Shown: piece by piece, positions 32,345-42,828 of the stretch | Layout of the letters: each line of letters opens with the position of its first letter | Numbering within the stretch: the stretch's first letter is position 1 | Source: Mesorhizobium loti | GTDB lineage: Bacteria; Pseudomonadota; Alphaproteobacteria; Rhizobiales; Rhizobiaceae | DNA: 64,000 bases | Direction of reading: 5' to 3' | Assembly (NCBI GenBank): GCA_014189435.1 | Contig: CP050293.1 | Location: forward strand, 4,345,001-4,409,000 | Position numbers and translations under genes: made by a program | Notes under the pieces: generated by a model | Database searches by the model: none | The model's input: only the letters and a program-made list of their open reading frames with translations | Told to the model about the DNA's origin: nothing

Positions 32345-33330
32345 CACCGCCTCCCCCTGGTCAGCTGATCGAGCGCGACCGCCACGATCACCAGAATGCC
32401 TGTGATCAGATCCTGCCAGAGTGGATCAATACCGGCGAGCGTCAGCCCGTTGCGCAGGACGCCGACGATCAGCGCGCCTATCAGTGTGCCGATCAATCCG
32501 CCCCGGCCACCGAACAGGCTGGTGCCGCCGATGACGACGGCGGTGATGGAATCGAGATTGGCGGTCTGCAAGGCGTTGGGGTCGGCATTGGGGATTCGGC
32601 CGAGCGCCAGCCAGGCCGCGATCCCATAGATGAACGCGGCAAGGACGTAGACCGAGAGGAGAAGCCGGCCTACCGGTATGCCGACAAGCCGGGCAGCTTC
32701 CGGATTGTTGCCAACCGCGTAGACATGCCGTCCCCATTGGGTCTGGTTGAGAAGGAACCAGACCATTCCATAGAGGAGGAGCATGATGATGACGCCATAG
32801 GTCACGATGAAACCGTTCAGGCGGATGGTGTTTCCCGTCCAGCCGAGAAATTCGTCGGTGACCGAAAATGCCCCGCCCGCCGAAATCAGCCTGAGCGCGG
32901 CGGTGATTATGCCCAATATACCGAGGGTGACGATGAAGGGCGGCAGGCGCAGGCCGCTGATCAGGCTTCCAGCCGCGACACCGGCCGCCGAGCAGGCCAG
33001 AACGGCCAGGGCCATTGCCGCGATCGGATCATAGCCGCTGTTGGCCAGTTTCCCGGCAAGGATGGTGCCCAGAACGCATATCGCCCCCACCGCGAGATCG
33101 ATACCGGCCGTCAGGATGATCAAGGTCTGGCCAATGGCCAAGGTGCCGATGATCACCGTCTGCTGGAGAATGATCGAGAGGTTTTGCGTGGCGAGAAAAC
33201 GCGGATTGGTTAGCGAAAAGATCACGCCGAAAACGAGCAGTACCAGCAATGGGCCCACCGATGGCGTGCCGATGACCTTCTTGGCAATGCTGGACGTCCT
33301 GCCGAAAGAGAGTGCCGATGGCGAATTCAT
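32344..33330 (-). CDS. frcC: Sugar ABC transporter permease (FrcC/RbsC type)
   Basis: A 328-residue inner-membrane permease with eight to ten membrane segments. Family marks are TLIILTAGIDLAVGAICVLG, FIVTLGILGIITAALRLI, GRHVYAVGNNPEAARLVGI and SLFGGRGGLIGTLIGALIVG. ATG 33330 is preferred over an earlier in-frame start because GAGGG lies upstream. It overlaps the ATPase gene by one base and follows the binding-protein gene after a repeat element. Confidence 0.88.
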   Translation of the reverse strand: MNSPSALSFGRTSSIAKKVIGTPSVGPLLVLLVFGVIFSLTNPRFLATQNLSIILQQTVIIGTLAIGQTLIILTAGIDLAVGAICVLGTILAGKLANSGYDPIAAMALAVLACSAAGVAAGSLISGLRLPPFIVTLGILGIITAALRLISAGGAFSVTDEFLGWTGNTIRLNGFIVTYGVIIMLLLYGMVWFLLNQTQWGRHVYAVGNNPEAARLVGIPVGRLLLSVYVLAAFIYGIAAWLALGRIPNADPNALQTANLDSITAVVIGGTSLFGGRGGLIGTLIGALIVGVLRNGLTLAGIDPLWQDLITGILVIVAVALDQLTRGRR

Positions 33331-33456
33331 AAGTGCCCTCTGGAACAGTCGCCGCGTTCCCAGCCTCAAGGGTCGGGCCGAAAACGAACGGGACCATGCC
33401 GATACAGATATACCGTCTTGCCGACGGCCTGTCCGGCATGGTCCCGCCGGGAGGAT

Positions 33457-33540
33457 CTAGAGCAATTCCAGGAAAAGCGTGAAACGGTTTTCCCGGGAAA
33501 AGCGCATCAGCGCTTTCCCTTTGGAATTGCGTCAAAACAA
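33457..33540. repeat. Palindromic intergenic repeat (rhizobial RIME/BIME-like)
   Basis: GCAATTCCA (33462-33470) and TGGAATTGC (33522-33530) form the outer arms; inside are GGAAAA / TTTTCC and a nearly perfect GGGAAAAGCGC / GCGCTTTCCC hairpin. Elements of this form are dispersed between genes in Mesorhizobium genomes. Here it lies between the binding-protein and permease genes of the frc-like operon, so it will fold in the mRNA. Confidence 0.75.
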
Positions 33541-33548
33541 AGAGTTAA

Positions 33549-34565
33549 TCAGTCGCCCCAGCAGTTCTTGAGGCCCCATTCGGTGTCCTTGGAGTCGATC
33601 CCTTCAACCGGCTTGTCGGTGATCAGGAACGAACCCGTATTGACGAACCCGCTCGGCTTCTTGCCGCTGGCCGCATAGTCGACGACCGCGTCGACACCCA
33701 TCGCCGCCATCTTGTAGGGGAACTGCATGACCGTCGCGGCGATCTTGCCGGCCTTGACGTCGCGAACGCCGGCGCAACCGCCGTCGATCGAGGTCAGCAT
33801 GACATCGGCTTCCTTGCCGAAAGATTTCAATGCCGCGTAGCCGCCGGCGGCGGCTGGTTCGTTGATGGTGTAGACCGCATTGATCTCGCTGTTCTTGGAG
33901 AGCAGGTTTTCCATGCCGACCTGGCCCTTGTCCTGCGCGCCATTGGTGATGGCCGAGCCGGCAATGGCCGGATCGCCTTCGGCAAGTCCGAAGCCCTTCA
34001 GATATCCATTGTGCCGGAACGTATCGACCGTACCGCCAGGCGTTCCATCGAGCATCGCCAGCACCGGCTTCTTGTCACCGAGCGCCTTGCGGGCATAGGC
34101 GCCCTGCTGCACGCCGGCCTCGAAATTGTCCGTGGCAAAGGTGGCGTCGACCGCATCGGCGGGATCGGTCGCCGTATCGAGCGCGATCACGAGGACCCCT
34201 GCATCGCGCGCCTTCTTGATGATACCCAGCATGCCGGTCGAGTTGTTCGGCGTCACCAGTATGCCTTTGGCGCCGGCGCTGATCAGATCCTCGATCGCTG
34301 TGACCTGGCCTTCATTGTCGCCGTCGAACTTGCCGGCACGGGCGATCAACTTGACGCCCTTGGCCTTGGCCTCCGCTTCGGCAGCCTGACGCATTTTCAC
34401 AAAGAACGGGTTGACCTCCGTCTTGGTGACGAGGCCGACAATGACTTCCTCAGCCGAGGCATGGCCGGTCACTGCAAAAGCGGTCCCGAAGAACACAAGG
34501 CCCGCAACGGCTGATTTCACGATGGTTCCGGATTTGGTGCCGGTCGACATAGGCAAAGTGGACAT
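33549..34565 (-). CDS. frcB: Sugar ABC transporter substrate-binding protein (FrcB/RbsB type)
   Basis: A 338-residue periplasmic-binding-protein-like family member with a signal peptide (AVAGLVFFGTAFAVTGHASA). The mature domain starts EEVIVGLVTKTEVNPFFVKM; ligand-site patterns include LVTPNNSTGM, VIALDTATDP and AVYTINEPAAAGGYAAL, close to fructose-binding FrcB. ATG 34565 has GGGAGGAG upstream. It is the first gene after a 19-bp perfect inverted repeat at 34644-34687, likely an independent control point. Confidence 0.88.
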   Translation of the reverse strand: MSTLPMSTGTKSGTIVKSAVAGLVFFGTAFAVTGHASAEEVIVGLVTKTEVNPFFVKMRQAAEAEAKAKGVKLIARAGKFDGDNEGQVTAIEDLISAGAKGILVTPNNSTGMLGIIKKARDAGVLVIALDTATDPADAVDATFATDNFEAGVQQGAYARKALGDKKPVLAMLDGTPGGTVDTFRHNGYLKGFGLAEGDPAIAGSAITNGAQDKGQVGMENLLSKNSEINAVYTINEPAAAGGYAALKSFGKEADVMLTSIDGGCAGVRDVKAGKIAATVMQFPYKMAAMGVDAVVDYAASGKKPSGFVNTGSFLITDKPVEGIDSKDTEWGLKNCWGD

Positions 34566-34643
34566 GAACTCCTCCCAAGTTGTTGAACCTTTCTCCTCAA
34601 AGGCTCGCCGAGTTACGCATACGTTTTGCATATAGTCAAACAT

Positions 34644-34687
34644 TATATCTACGATTATGTATGTTTTTATACATAATCGTAGATATA
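34644..34687. promoter_or_regulatory. 19-bp perfect inverted repeat upstream of frcB
   Basis: TATATCTACGATTATGTAT (34644-34662) and its exact reverse complement (34669-34687) flank a GTTTTT loop. This is the longest perfect palindrome I found in the window and is AT-rich in GC-rich DNA. No T run follows in the direction of frcB, so it is more likely an operator, or a stabilising hairpin, than a terminator. Its core TTTTTATACATA resembles the motifs at 38554 and 42835. Confidence 0.7.
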
Positions 34688-34767
34688 AGTCGCGCCTCAG
34701 TCGTGCTCTGCATGACAAGGATAGCGGTTCCGCAAAAGAGATCGACGAGGTTGGCAATCGCCCTTGT

Positions 34768-36363
34768 TCAGGCCACCGATTTCGTTTCTTCCTCCGGCCG
34801 GTCGAGCGACGCCGCCCTGTTGAGATCGTGCATGGCGTTGCGCACGGCCTGGTTGTCGCTGAGCTGCCGATAATTCTTGTAAAGGGACCGGTAGGCGGCC
34901 GCGTTTTCGTGGCGGGGGTGATAGGGGGTGAAGGTGCGCGCGCCGAACCGGGCCGTGCCTTCGGCGAAGCCGCTCACCAGTTCGGCCGCGACCGCGCCAT
35001 GAACAGCCGCGCCGACGGCCGTTGCATGGGCAATGCTTGGAACCTCCACGACGCGCCCCAGCACGTCGGCCATGATCTGCACCAGCAATGGATTGTTCTG
35101 GGCCAGCCCGCTCGTCAGGATGACGCGGTTGATGGCAAAATCGCCGGCCTCGAAGAGGTCGACCACCGTGCGAGCGCCAAAACACAGCGACTCGATCAGT
35201 GCGCGGTAGATGCCGACGCCGGTGGTTTCGGTGGTGAGACCGAGAAGCAGGCCGCTGAGGTTTGAATCCGCGAGTGGCACCCGGTTGCCGTTCCACCAGT
35301 CGAGCGCCACGAGATGGTTGGCGCCGGGTTCGAGCCCGGCTGCCTCGCGGTTGTAGACACGGAAACTTTCCGCCTCGTCCGCGCCACGCGGAAAGGCCTT
35401 CACGAACCAGGCAAGCGTGTCGCCAAACCCGGCCTGCCCGGCCTCGTAGCACCAGAGATCGCGAACCGATCCATCCTTGGCCACACCTTCGATGCCGGGC
35501 GGCAGTGGACGGAACTGTTCGTTCAAAAAGAGATAGACCGCCGACGTTCCGAGCGCGCCGACGAGACAGCCGGACGACACGGCCCCAACCGCCGGCAGCA
35601 CGACGTGTGAATCGATGACCGCCACCGCTACGATGGCGCGGCCGCTGATCCCGGTGCGCGTCCGCCATGCCTCAGACAGGCCTCCAGCGGGGGTGCCGAT
35701 ACGGTGCGGCACCGACAGCCTTTCGGAAAGACCGGGCACGATCCCCGGCGGATAGCCTTCGGCCTCGGAATACTGGGCCTTGTAGGCCGCGAAACCCAGG
35801 CTGCGCATTTCGCGGCCGGTCAACTGCCAGACAAGCCAATCGCCGGACTCGATGAACCTGCCGGCGGCGCTCCAGATGTGCGGTGCTTCGTCCGCGATCT
35901 GGGCGGCTTTCGGAAGCAACCATTCCCCCGAAAGCTTGCCGCCGAAATTGCGCAGAAAAGTTCCGCCACGACGGTTGATCGCGTCCGCATAGGGCTGCGC
36001 GGCGCGATGTTTCCACAGCTTGACATAGGCATGGGGCTCGCCGGGGTGAAGTTGGGAAAGGGCCGTGCCATCGGTGGTGGTCGGCATCGGCGAGCTTGCC
36101 GAGAAGCCAAGCCCGATCGACTCGATGACCCGTCCGCGCCCCAGCACACCGAGGATTTCTTCCGCGGCATCGAGATAGTCGGCGGCGTTTTGCAACGCCC
36201 ATGACCGTGGCAAGGGCGTGCCGTCAGGAAGGTTTTGCGTCATGACGTCATGGCGATAGGCATGCGTGTGGCTGCCGATCTGCTCGCCGGTTGCGGCGTC
36301 GAGCAGGACGCCGCGAGCTGACCCGGTGCCGTAATCCAGTCCGATGACGTAGGTTGCGGTCAT
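34768..36363 (-). CDS. FGGY-family carbohydrate kinase (ribulokinase-like)
   Basis: A 531-residue kinase. The N-terminal phosphate loop is [16 protein letters not shown], with the long form and [17 protein letters not shown] typical of ribulokinase (AraB) and ribitol/D-ribulokinase relatives. The C-terminal ATP-site region is [20 protein letters not shown], and [14 protein letters not shown] follows. It phosphorylates a pentulose or similar sugar in the cytoplasm. Its start overlaps the transketolase stop by 4 bases. Transketolase plus a pentulose kinase plus a sugar importer suggests feeding a C5 sugar into the pentose phosphate pathway; the exact sugar is not shown. Confidence 0.88.
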   Translation of the reverse strand: MTATYVIGLDYGTGSARGVLLDAATGEQIGSHTHAYRHDVMTQNLPDGTPLPRSWALQNAADYLDAAEEILGVLGRGRVIESIGLGFSASSPMPTTTDGTALSQLHPGEPHAYVKLWKHRAAQPYADAINRRGGTFLRNFGGKLSGEWLLPKAAQIADEAPHIWSAAGRFIESGDWLVWQLTGREMRSLGFAAYKAQYSEAEGYPPGIVPGLSERLSVPHRIGTPAGGLSEAWRTRTGISGRAIVAVAVIDSHVVLPAVGAVSSGCLVGALGTSAVYLFLNEQFRPLPPGIEGVAKDGSVRDLWCYEAGQAGFGDTLAWFVKAFPRGADEAESFRVYNREAAGLEPGANHLVALDWWNGNRVPLADSNLSGLLLGLTTETTGVGIYRALIESLCFGARTVVDLFEAGDFAINRVILTSGLAQNNPLLVQIMADVLGRVVEVPSIAHATAVGAAVHGAVAAELVSGFAEGTARFGARTFTPYHPRHENAAAYRSLYKNYRQLSDNQAVRNAMHDLNRAASLDRPEEETKSVA

Positions 36364-38420
36364 CTCGCCTGCTGCTTTCCCAATTCCGGCGACACAGCGC
36401 GGCGGTGTTTCTCGAGCGCCCTATGAACCGCCTTCTCGACCGCCTCGACGGTCAGGTGGAAATGCTCATAGAGCATCTCGGCCGGGGCCGATTCCCCAAA
36501 CTGGTCGATGCCGACGCATTCGCCTTCGAGGCCTACATATTTGCGCCAATAATCGGTGACGCCGGCTTCGACGGAGACGCGGGGAACGCCCCATGGCAGC
36601 ACCTCGGCCTTGTAGCCGTCATCCTGCCGGTCGAAAGCACTGGTGCACGGCATCGACACCACGCGAACCTGAACCCCTCGCTTTGCAAGTTGCTCGCGGG
36701 CACCGACAGCGAGCGACACTTCGGAACCGGTCGCGATGATGACCGCGTCCAGCCAGCCGTCTTCACCGCGCAGCACATATCCGCCCCTGCGCACCGCTTG
36801 AACCTGGGCTTGGTCGCGCGGCTGAAACGGCAGGTTCTGGCGGCTAAGCGCAAGACTTGTCGGCGTCGCCACCTGCTCCAGCGCAACCTGCCAGGCAACC
36901 GCCGTTTCAACGGTGTCGCATGGTCGCCATACGTCCATGTTGGGCATCAGCCGGAGCGTAGCCAACTGCTCGACCGGCTGATGCGTCGGACCGTCCTGTC
37001 CGAGCGCGATGGAATCGTGGGTAAAGACATAGATGGCGCCGAGCTTCATCAGCGCCGCCATCCGCAGCGCGTTGCGCGCGTATTCCGAAAACATCAGGAA
37101 CGTGCCGCCGAAGGGACGAAACCCGCCATGGGCCATCAGGCCGTTCATGATCGCGGCCATTCCGAATTCGCGCACGCCGTAATAGATGTAGTTGCCGCCC
37201 GAGACGGAGGTGATCGGTTCGGCCCCCTTCCAAAGCGTGAGGTTCGAACTGGCGAGATCCGCCGAACCGCCGATCAGTTCGGGAAGGAAGCCGGAAAGGG
37301 CCTGGATGGCGTTCTGACTTGCCTTGCGTGTCGCCAGCGTTTCGGCCTTTTCGACGGTTTGCGCAACGAACGCATCCGCCTTGGCGGCGAAGGCCGCGGG
37401 AAGGTCGTGCGAGGATCGCCGCTCGAACTCCGCCGCTTCATTGGGATAGGCCTCGCGGTACGTCTCGAAGCGGCGGCGCCAGGCCGCCTCCGACCCAGCC
37501 CCCTTGAACGAGGCGTTCCACGCCTCGCCAATCTCTCTTGGGACGTCAAACGGCGCATGCGGCCAATCGAGCGCCAGTCGAGCCCCGCCGACCTCGTCGG
37601 CGCCCAGCGGAGATCCATGGCAATCGTGACTGCCCGCCTTCGTCGGTGCTCCCTTGCCGATCGTGGTCTTGCAGCAGATCAGCGTCGGGCGGGTTGCATG
37701 CGCCTTTGCCGCTGATATCGCCTTGTCGACTGCCTCGACATCGTGCCCGTCCACATCGGCAATGACCTGCCAGCCATAGGCCTCGAACCGCTTCGGCGTA
37801 TCGTCCGAAAACCAGCCCTCGACATGGCCGTCGATGGAAATGCCGTTGTCGTCGTAGAGCACGATCAGCTTGCCCAGCCCTAGCGTTCCGGCAAGCGAGC
37901 ACGCCTCATGCGAAATGCCTTCCATCAGGCAGCCGTCGCCTGCCAGGACAAAGGTATGGTGGTCGACAATGTCGTGTCCGGGTCGGTTGAACGCGGCGGC
38001 CAGCGTCTTTTCGGCGATTGCCATGCCGACAGCATTTGCGAGGCCTTGCCCGAGCGGCCCGGTCGTAACTTCAACTCCCGGCGTATAGCCGAATTCGGGA
38101 TGGCCCGGCGTCCTGCTGCCAAGCTGCCTAAACTGCCGCAGATCGTCGATCGAAACATCGTATCCTGTGAGATGGAGCACGCTGTAGAGCAGCATCGAGC
38201 CGTGGCCATTGCTGAGCACAACGCGGTCGCGATCGGTCCAGGCTGGATTGGATGGGTTGTGACGAAGATGCCGGTGCCAGAGCGCGACTGCGATCTCGGC
38301 CATGCCCATCGGCATGCCTGGGTGGCCGGACTTGGCGTTCTCGACCGCGTCCATTGACAGCGCGCGAATGGCATTCGCCAGGAGTTCCGGGCGGGCGAAA
38401 TCCTTTTGCGCTGACAACAT
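36360..38420 (-). CDS. tkt: Transketolase
   Basis: A 686-residue full-length transketolase. The thiamine diphosphate motif appears as [20 protein letters not shown], with [17 protein letters not shown] before it. [17 protein letters not shown] near the N-terminus, [17 protein letters not shown] in the pyrimidine domain and [20 protein letters not shown] are the usual signatures. It moves two-carbon units between sugar phosphates. Being first in an inducible sugar operon with an FGGY kinase, it is probably a specialised copy rather than the only tkt. Divergent from the ROK regulator. Confidence 0.94.
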   Translation of the reverse strand: MLSAQKDFARPELLANAIRALSMDAVENAKSGHPGMPMGMAEIAVALWHRHLRHNPSNPAWTDRDRVVLSNGHGSMLLYSVLHLTGYDVSIDDLRQFRQLGSRTPGHPEFGYTPGVEVTTGPLGQGLANAVGMAIAEKTLAAAFNRPGHDIVDHHTFVLAGDGCLMEGISHEACSLAGTLGLGKLIVLYDDNGISIDGHVEGWFSDDTPKRFEAYGWQVIADVDGHDVEAVDKAISAAKAHATRPTLICCKTTIGKGAPTKAGSHDCHGSPLGADEVGGARLALDWPHAPFDVPREIGEAWNASFKGAGSEAAWRRRFETYREAYPNEAAEFERRSSHDLPAAFAAKADAFVAQTVEKAETLATRKASQNAIQALSGFLPELIGGSADLASSNLTLWKGAEPITSVSGGNYIYYGVREFGMAAIMNGLMAHGGFRPFGGTFLMFSEYARNALRMAALMKLGAIYVFTHDSIALGQDGPTHQPVEQLATLRLMPNMDVWRPCDTVETAVAWQVALEQVATPTSLALSRQNLPFQPRDQAQVQAVRRGGYVLRGEDGWLDAVIIATGSEVSLAVGAREQLAKRGVQVRVVSMPCTSAFDRQDDGYKAEVLPWGVPRVSVEAGVTDYWRKYVGLEGECVGIDQFGESAPAEMLYEHFHLTVEAVEKAVHRALEKHRRAVSPELGKQQAR

Positions 38421-38553
38421 GTGAGATTCCGTCGATCGAGTGACGGAGAAACATCTGAAACAGCGCGGATCGATCCACGCTGGTTCATCCGTTCCTCCCG
38501 GACGACATCCTCTTAGTCATCGATATATCTTTAAGTCAACGTATTATTGCATA

Positions 38554-38566
38554 TTTTTGTACAAAA
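38554..38566. promoter_or_regulatory. Candidate ROK-regulator operator in the tkt/ROK divergent promoter
   Basis: TTTTGTACAAAA (38555-38566) is a perfect 12-bp palindrome in the 226-base gap between the transketolase and ROK genes. With the base before it, it reads TTTTTGTACAAA, like the motifs upstream of frcB and of the second ABC operon. Binding by the ROK protein is inferred. Confidence 0.55.
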
Positions 38567-38646
38567 GTTATGTCGCTTTCTTGCGGACACGCCTTTATCT
38601 CCCCAGGGTTTATGGCTAAATCTCAGGGCGAACGGGGACGTGCGGA

Positions 38647-39888
38647 ATGGTCAGGACAAATGGTACGGCGGAGCATCCCGCCCTTGCTAACAGCGGTGAA
38701 ATTCTCTCGCTGATCGCCACCGGCGCCGCCACGTCCCGGTCGGCGTTGCTCGACGCGTCGGGATTGTCACGCGTGACGGTCACGCAGCGCCTGAACGCGC
38801 TGATCGACTCAGGCCTGATCCGCGAGACGGCGCGCACCATGCCGAGCGGCGGGAGGCCGACGCGCGTGCTTGGGATCAATGAACGGGCGGGTTTCTTTCT
38901 CGTCGCCAATATCGGCGAAACCTACATCCATCTTGCCGCCATGGACCTCGAACCCGCTATCATCTCGCAAAGCACAATACCGTTCAACGCGTCGGACGGA
39001 CCGGCGGCTTCCCTCGAGCAGATTGCCGACGGGTTCGACATCCTCGCGGCGAAGGCCCGGACCAGCCATGGCTCGCTCTTTGGGGTCAGCCTCAGCATGC
39101 CCACGCCGGTCGATTTCAAGCGCGGCCGCGTCGTCGGTCCTTCGGTGCTTCACGGGTGGGACGAATTCGACATCATCAGCTGGCTGCGCCGTCGCTTCGA
39201 CGTGCCGATCTATGTCGAAAATGACGTGAACCTCATGGCGATCCATGAGCATCGCCAGAACTTCCCGCATGTGGATGATATGTTCTTCATCAAGGCGGGA
39301 ACGGGTATCGGCAGCGGCATCATCGCAGGCGGCAAGATCTTTCGTGGCGCTCAGGGCGCGGCCGGCGACATCGGCCATATCCAGTTCAACTCCGAGAACG
39401 CGCCCTTGTGCCGCTGTGGCAAACTCGGTTGTGTCGAAGCCCGCGCCGGCGGCTGGGCGATTGCCCGGGATCTCTCGAGCAAAGGCTTCAAGGCGGAGAA
39501 CGCGCGCGATGTCATTTCCCTCGTCGAAATGCAGAAGCCGGAAGCCCTGATGCTGCTGCGCAGCGCTGGGCGGGTGATCGGCGAAGTCGCCTCCGATGTC
39601 GTCAGTATTCTCAACCCAAACCTGATCGTGGTGGGCGGCACCCTCGCCAAGGGTGGAGAGTTTCTGTTGTCGGGTATCCGCGAACTCGTCTACCAGCGAT
39701 GCCTTCCACTTGCCACGCGCGAGTTGCAGATCGTGCTTGCCAACCCGCAGAAGGACAGTGCCCTTTTTGGCGCTGCCTACCTGGCGCTTGAGGATATCTT
39801 CAGCCTCGGGAAAGTGGAGGAACTCATAGATCGGCTTGCCATCGACCGCGCCAATCCGCTTTCACAAAGCAGCACGATTTCCGGATGA
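38647..39888 (+). CDS. ROK-family transcriptional regulator
   Basis: A 413-residue protein with an N-terminal winged helix-turn-helix (about 25-75; LLDASGLSRVTVTQRLNALI) fused to a ROK sugar-binding domain. ROK marks are DVNLMAIHEH, GTGIGSGIIAGGKIFRGAQG, AGDIGHIQF and the zinc-binding cysteines in CRCGKLGCVEA. It lies divergent from the transketolase operon and converges on the second ABC operon, so it most likely represses one or both until the sugar is present. The kinase ATP loop is absent from the N-terminus, as usual for regulators (XylR/NagC/Mlc type). Confidence 0.92.
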   Translation: MVRTNGTAEHPALANSGEILSLIATGAATSRSALLDASGLSRVTVTQRLNALIDSGLIRETARTMPSGGRPTRVLGINERAGFFLVANIGETYIHLAAMDLEPAIISQSTIPFNASDGPAASLEQIADGFDILAAKARTSHGSLFGVSLSMPTPVDFKRGRVVGPSVLHGWDEFDIISWLRRRFDVPIYVENDVNLMAIHEHRQNFPHVDDMFFIKAGTGIGSGIIAGGKIFRGAQGAAGDIGHIQFNSENAPLCRCGKLGCVEARAGGWAIARDLSSKGFKAENARDVISLVEMQKPEALMLLRSAGRVIGEVASDVVSILNPNLIVVGGTLAKGGEFLLSGIRELVYQRCLPLATRELQIVLANPQKDSALFGAAYLALEDIFSLGKVEELIDRLAIDRANPLSQSSTISG

Positions 39889-39895
39889 CGCTGTT

Positions 39896-40684
39896 TCAGG
39901 TGACGCCCATGATCATAGCGACAAGATCTTTCTGAACGCCCTGGCGAACAGTCATCTCGCCGACACTTCGGCCTTGCCGCATGACGACAGCACGATCCGC
40001 CACGCGCACGACGTGGTCCATGTTGTGGCTTACGATGATGACGGACAGGCCCCGTTCCGGCAGACGTCTTACCATCGTCAATATCTCGTCGGATTCGCGC
40101 ACACCAAGTGCCGCCGTAGGTTCATCCAGAATGACCACCCGGCGGGCGAACGCCACCGCCCGTGCAACCGCCACAGCCTGACGCTGGCCGCCCGACATCA
40201 GTCCGATCTCCTGGGAAGGTGAGACATGGCTGACGCTCAGCGCGCTGGCATGCTGCCGCCACTGTCGCTGCTCTTGTCCGGCGGAAAGGAAGCCCAGCGG
40301 ACCGAGCCAGCGTGGCCACGTCTGCTCGCGTCCGATCAGGAAGTTGTCGGATACGGTCAGATTGTCGAAAACAGCAAGATCCTGAAATACAGTCTCGATG
40401 CCCGATGCACGCGCGTCGGCGGGCGAACGCAGCCGCAGTGGGCGTCCGTCAAGCTCGATGTCACCGGAATCCAGCGTTACGATGCCGGTGATCGCCTTGA
40501 TGAGTGTCGACTTTCCGGCGCCGTTGTCGCCGAGCAAGGCAACAATCTCGCCCTCATGGAGGTCAAGCGACGCGCCAGCCAGCGCTGTCACGAAGCCGTA
40601 GGCCTTGCGCGCGTCCCGCACCGAAAGAACCAGACGCGCATCGGAGGCCGCGTTGGAAATGCTGTCTGGCGAGGCGACACTCAT
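39896..40684 (-). CDS. Sugar ABC transporter ATP-binding protein (single-domain, FrcA-like)
   Basis: A 262-residue ATPase: Walker A GDNGAGKST, signature LMSGGQRQAVAVARA, Walker B VVILDEPTAALG, switch histidine in VIIVSHNMDH. It is a paralogue of the ATPase at 31562. Its start overlaps the permease stop by 4 bases. Because the binding-protein gene of this operon is frameshifted, the whole importer may be inactive or decaying. Confidence 0.9.
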   Translation of the reverse strand: MSVASPDSISNAASDARLVLSVRDARKAYGFVTALAGASLDLHEGEIVALLGDNGAGKSTLIKAITGIVTLDSGDIELDGRPLRLRSPADARASGIETVFQDLAVFDNLTVSDNFLIGREQTWPRWLGPLGFLSAGQEQRQWRQHASALSVSHVSPSQEIGLMSGGQRQAVAVARAVAFARRVVILDEPTAALGVRESDEILTMVRRLPERGLSVIIVSHNMDHVVRVADRAVVMRQGRSVGEMTVRQGVQKDLVAMIMGVT

Positions 40685-41718
40685 TGGCTCACCTGTCTCG
40701 CGCGCAGCGTTCGAATGCGGGTCTCGATGTGTTTGCGCAAGACATCGAGCTCAAGTGCCAGCAGGATGCCGATGCCGATTGCCACCGACGACCAGAACGG
40801 AGAGACGTCGAGTTGCTGGAGGCCGCTGCGGATGGTGGCGATGATGAGCGCGCCGAACAGCACATTGGTGATGCTGCCGCGACCACCGAAGAGACTCGCC
40901 CCGCCGACAACCACCGCCGTGATAGCGTCCAGTTCGTAGCCGATGCCGGAAAGAGGCGACGCCGACCCGGTCCGACCGTGATACAGCATGCCTGCGATGC
41001 CCGCAGTGGTACCACAGATGGCATAGGCGCTCATGATCAGCCTGTCGCGCGGAAGACCAACCCATTGTGCGACATCTGGATTGCCGCCCACTGCATAGAG
41101 CCAGCGGCCCCATTGCGTACGCCGCAAAATGAGCCAGAACAGCCCGGCAAGAACCAGGACCATCAACGCGCCGGCAGGTATGCCCAGCACCTTGCCGTTT
41201 GCCAGCCAATGCACGGCAGGCGAGACACCCACGAGCGTGTTGCCGCCACTGATGAGCAAGGCGACACCGGCAACAATGCCAAGCATGGCCACGGTGACCA
41301 CAAGAGGCTGCGGAATGCCGCCCTTGACGATGAGGAAGCCGTTGATCAGTCCTACAATCAGGCCAACAAGCGGATAGATGACCAGCGCAACCGAGCTGGG
41401 CTGATCGACACCGGTCAACGTGGCCACCGTTACGACACTCAGCGCTATGACGCTGCCGACGGAAACATCGACGCCGCGAACCAGGATCACGAGGAATTGC
41501 CCCAGGCCCAAGGCGCAGACAATCGCGCTTTGGGCCAGGAGATTCTGAAGATTGCGCACCGATATGAAATGCGGGGCAAGCAGGCCGAATGCCACGACCA
41601 GGGTTACGAGAATTATGATCGGCCCGGCCTGCAGAAGCCATAGCAGGACGGAGAGGTGGTCGCGGCGTCCTGCCGCCGTGTCGGACGACTTCCCCGCATT
41701 GTCGACATGCGCTTCCAT
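40681..41718 (-). CDS. Sugar ABC transporter permease (RbsC type)
   Basis: A 345-residue inner-membrane permease with eight to ten membrane segments; marks are FLVILVRGVDVSVGSVIALS, GRWLYAVGGNPDVAQWVGL and SLFGGRGSITNVLFGALIIA. The open reading frame is intact. It follows the damaged binding-protein gene by 8 bases and has no strong ribosome site, so it may depend on translation of that gene, which the frameshift could impair only near its end. Confidence 0.9.
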   Translation of the reverse strand: MEAHVDNAGKSSDTAAGRRDHLSVLLWLLQAGPIIILVTLVVAFGLLAPHFISVRNLQNLLAQSAIVCALGLGQFLVILVRGVDVSVGSVIALSVVTVATLTGVDQPSSVALVIYPLVGLIVGLINGFLIVKGGIPQPLVVTVAMLGIVAGVALLISGGNTLVGVSPAVHWLANGKVLGIPAGALMVLVLAGLFWLILRRTQWGRWLYAVGGNPDVAQWVGLPRDRLIMSAYAICGTTAGIAGMLYHGRTGSASPLSGIGYELDAITAVVVGGASLFGGRGSITNVLFGALIIATIRSGLQQLDVSPFWSSVAIGIGILLALELDVLRKHIETRIRTLRARQVSQ

Positions 41719-41726
41719 CGGTGGCG

Positions 41727-42718
41727 CTATTTCACGACGTCATCAACATTGCCGGCCACCACGTCAGAGACCGTCTTCAGCATGCCACCGGCATTCTCCG
41801 AGGTCTGGACAGGCTGCGCCGGCACCACCACGAGCTTTTCAACGCTTTTACCGCGCACCAGGTCAGCGGTGGTGTCCGTGGCTGTTCTGGCGATCACCTC
41901 GAACGGGTAAGGCACCGTGAACTTCCAGTTCTTGCTGCCGCGGCGATCGCCTTGAGCGCGTACTCCTGACCGCCGACTGAACCTACGATGACATTGGAGC
42001 CGGCGGCCTCGAGCGCCTGCAGCGTTCCCTGTGCCGAGACGTCAAAGATGTCGTAAATGCCGACCAGATTTGGATGCGCGTTCAACATGCCTTCGGCGAT
42101 CGTACGCGATTTCTCGGGATCGCAACGGGCGTCGCCCTCGGCAACTATGCTGAACTTCGTACCCTTCAACGCGTCCTTGAAAGCATTGATGAACGCATCG
42201 GTATCCGCCAGGCCGGCAATACAGCGGATGACGCCAATCTCGCCTCCCGCAGGGAGCTGTTTGGCAAATTCCTGCACCACTGCCTTCTCGGCCCCGACCG
42301 GATCATAATTCACCTGCGCGGTCAGGTCATCGATCGGCGGTGGCGCGCCGTCGAAGGACAGCACCTTGATGCCTTGCTTGGTGGCATCGTTGAGCGCGCT
42401 TACCAGTTCCTTGGAGGTGGCGCCGGTGTTGACGCCGATAACCTTGTAGCCTTCAGCGGGAGCGTTGACGATTTCCTGAATGAAGAAATTGACGTCGCCG
42501 CGCGAGGTGCCCGATTTGACGTCGATCTGGACATCTTCAATCCTGTCCGCCCGGCCTTTGGCAACGTTGTACTGGCGAACATAGGCTTGATCGCCGAGGT
42601 ACGAAAAGAGCATCAGCCCCTTGGGCTTGTCCCCTGCAAAAGCGCTAAAGGCGACGCAGCAGCCTGCTGCCGCAAGCAAGGTCGCGACGGAAGCGCGCAA
42701 AACCAGCTTCGATTTCAT
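41727..42718 (-). pseudogene. Frameshifted sugar ABC transporter substrate-binding protein
   Basis: The first frame (start ATG 42718, GGAGGAG upstream) encodes a signal peptide (ATLLAAAGCCVAFSAFAGD) and a periplasmic-binding domain up to VIVGSVGGQEYALKAIAA, then goes out of frame and stops at 41894. The correct C-terminus continues in another frame as SKNWKFTVPYPFEVIARTA and ends at 41727. The break lies in the GCCGCGGC run at about 41936-41943; one missing base explains it, and the total span is one base short of a multiple of three. Product would be about 330 residues. This is either a real inactivating mutation or a sequencing error in a GC run; no slippery motif suggests programmed shifting. 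Confidence 0.85.
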
Positions 42719-42828
42719 TTTTATATCTCCTCCCTGAGTGTCGAGGCCTCTTCCCGATGTCAGCCTCCATCTGACGATAGGTCATCTCACTCAATATGTC
42801 TATCTTCATCTAAATTTCAGGGTTATTT

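Noticed and set aside
33457..33540. CRISPR array
   Set aside because: The repeated stems are internal palindromes of one element; there are no spaced direct repeats or cas genes anywhere in the window.
40504..41643. Plus-strand 379-codon open frame opposite the ABC ATPase and permease genes
   Set aside because: It is a shadow of two well-supported minus-strand genes and has no family motif or ribosome site.
41936..41943. Programmed frameshift in the ABC binding-protein gene
   Set aside because: No slippery heptamer or downstream structure; a simple single-base loss explains it better.
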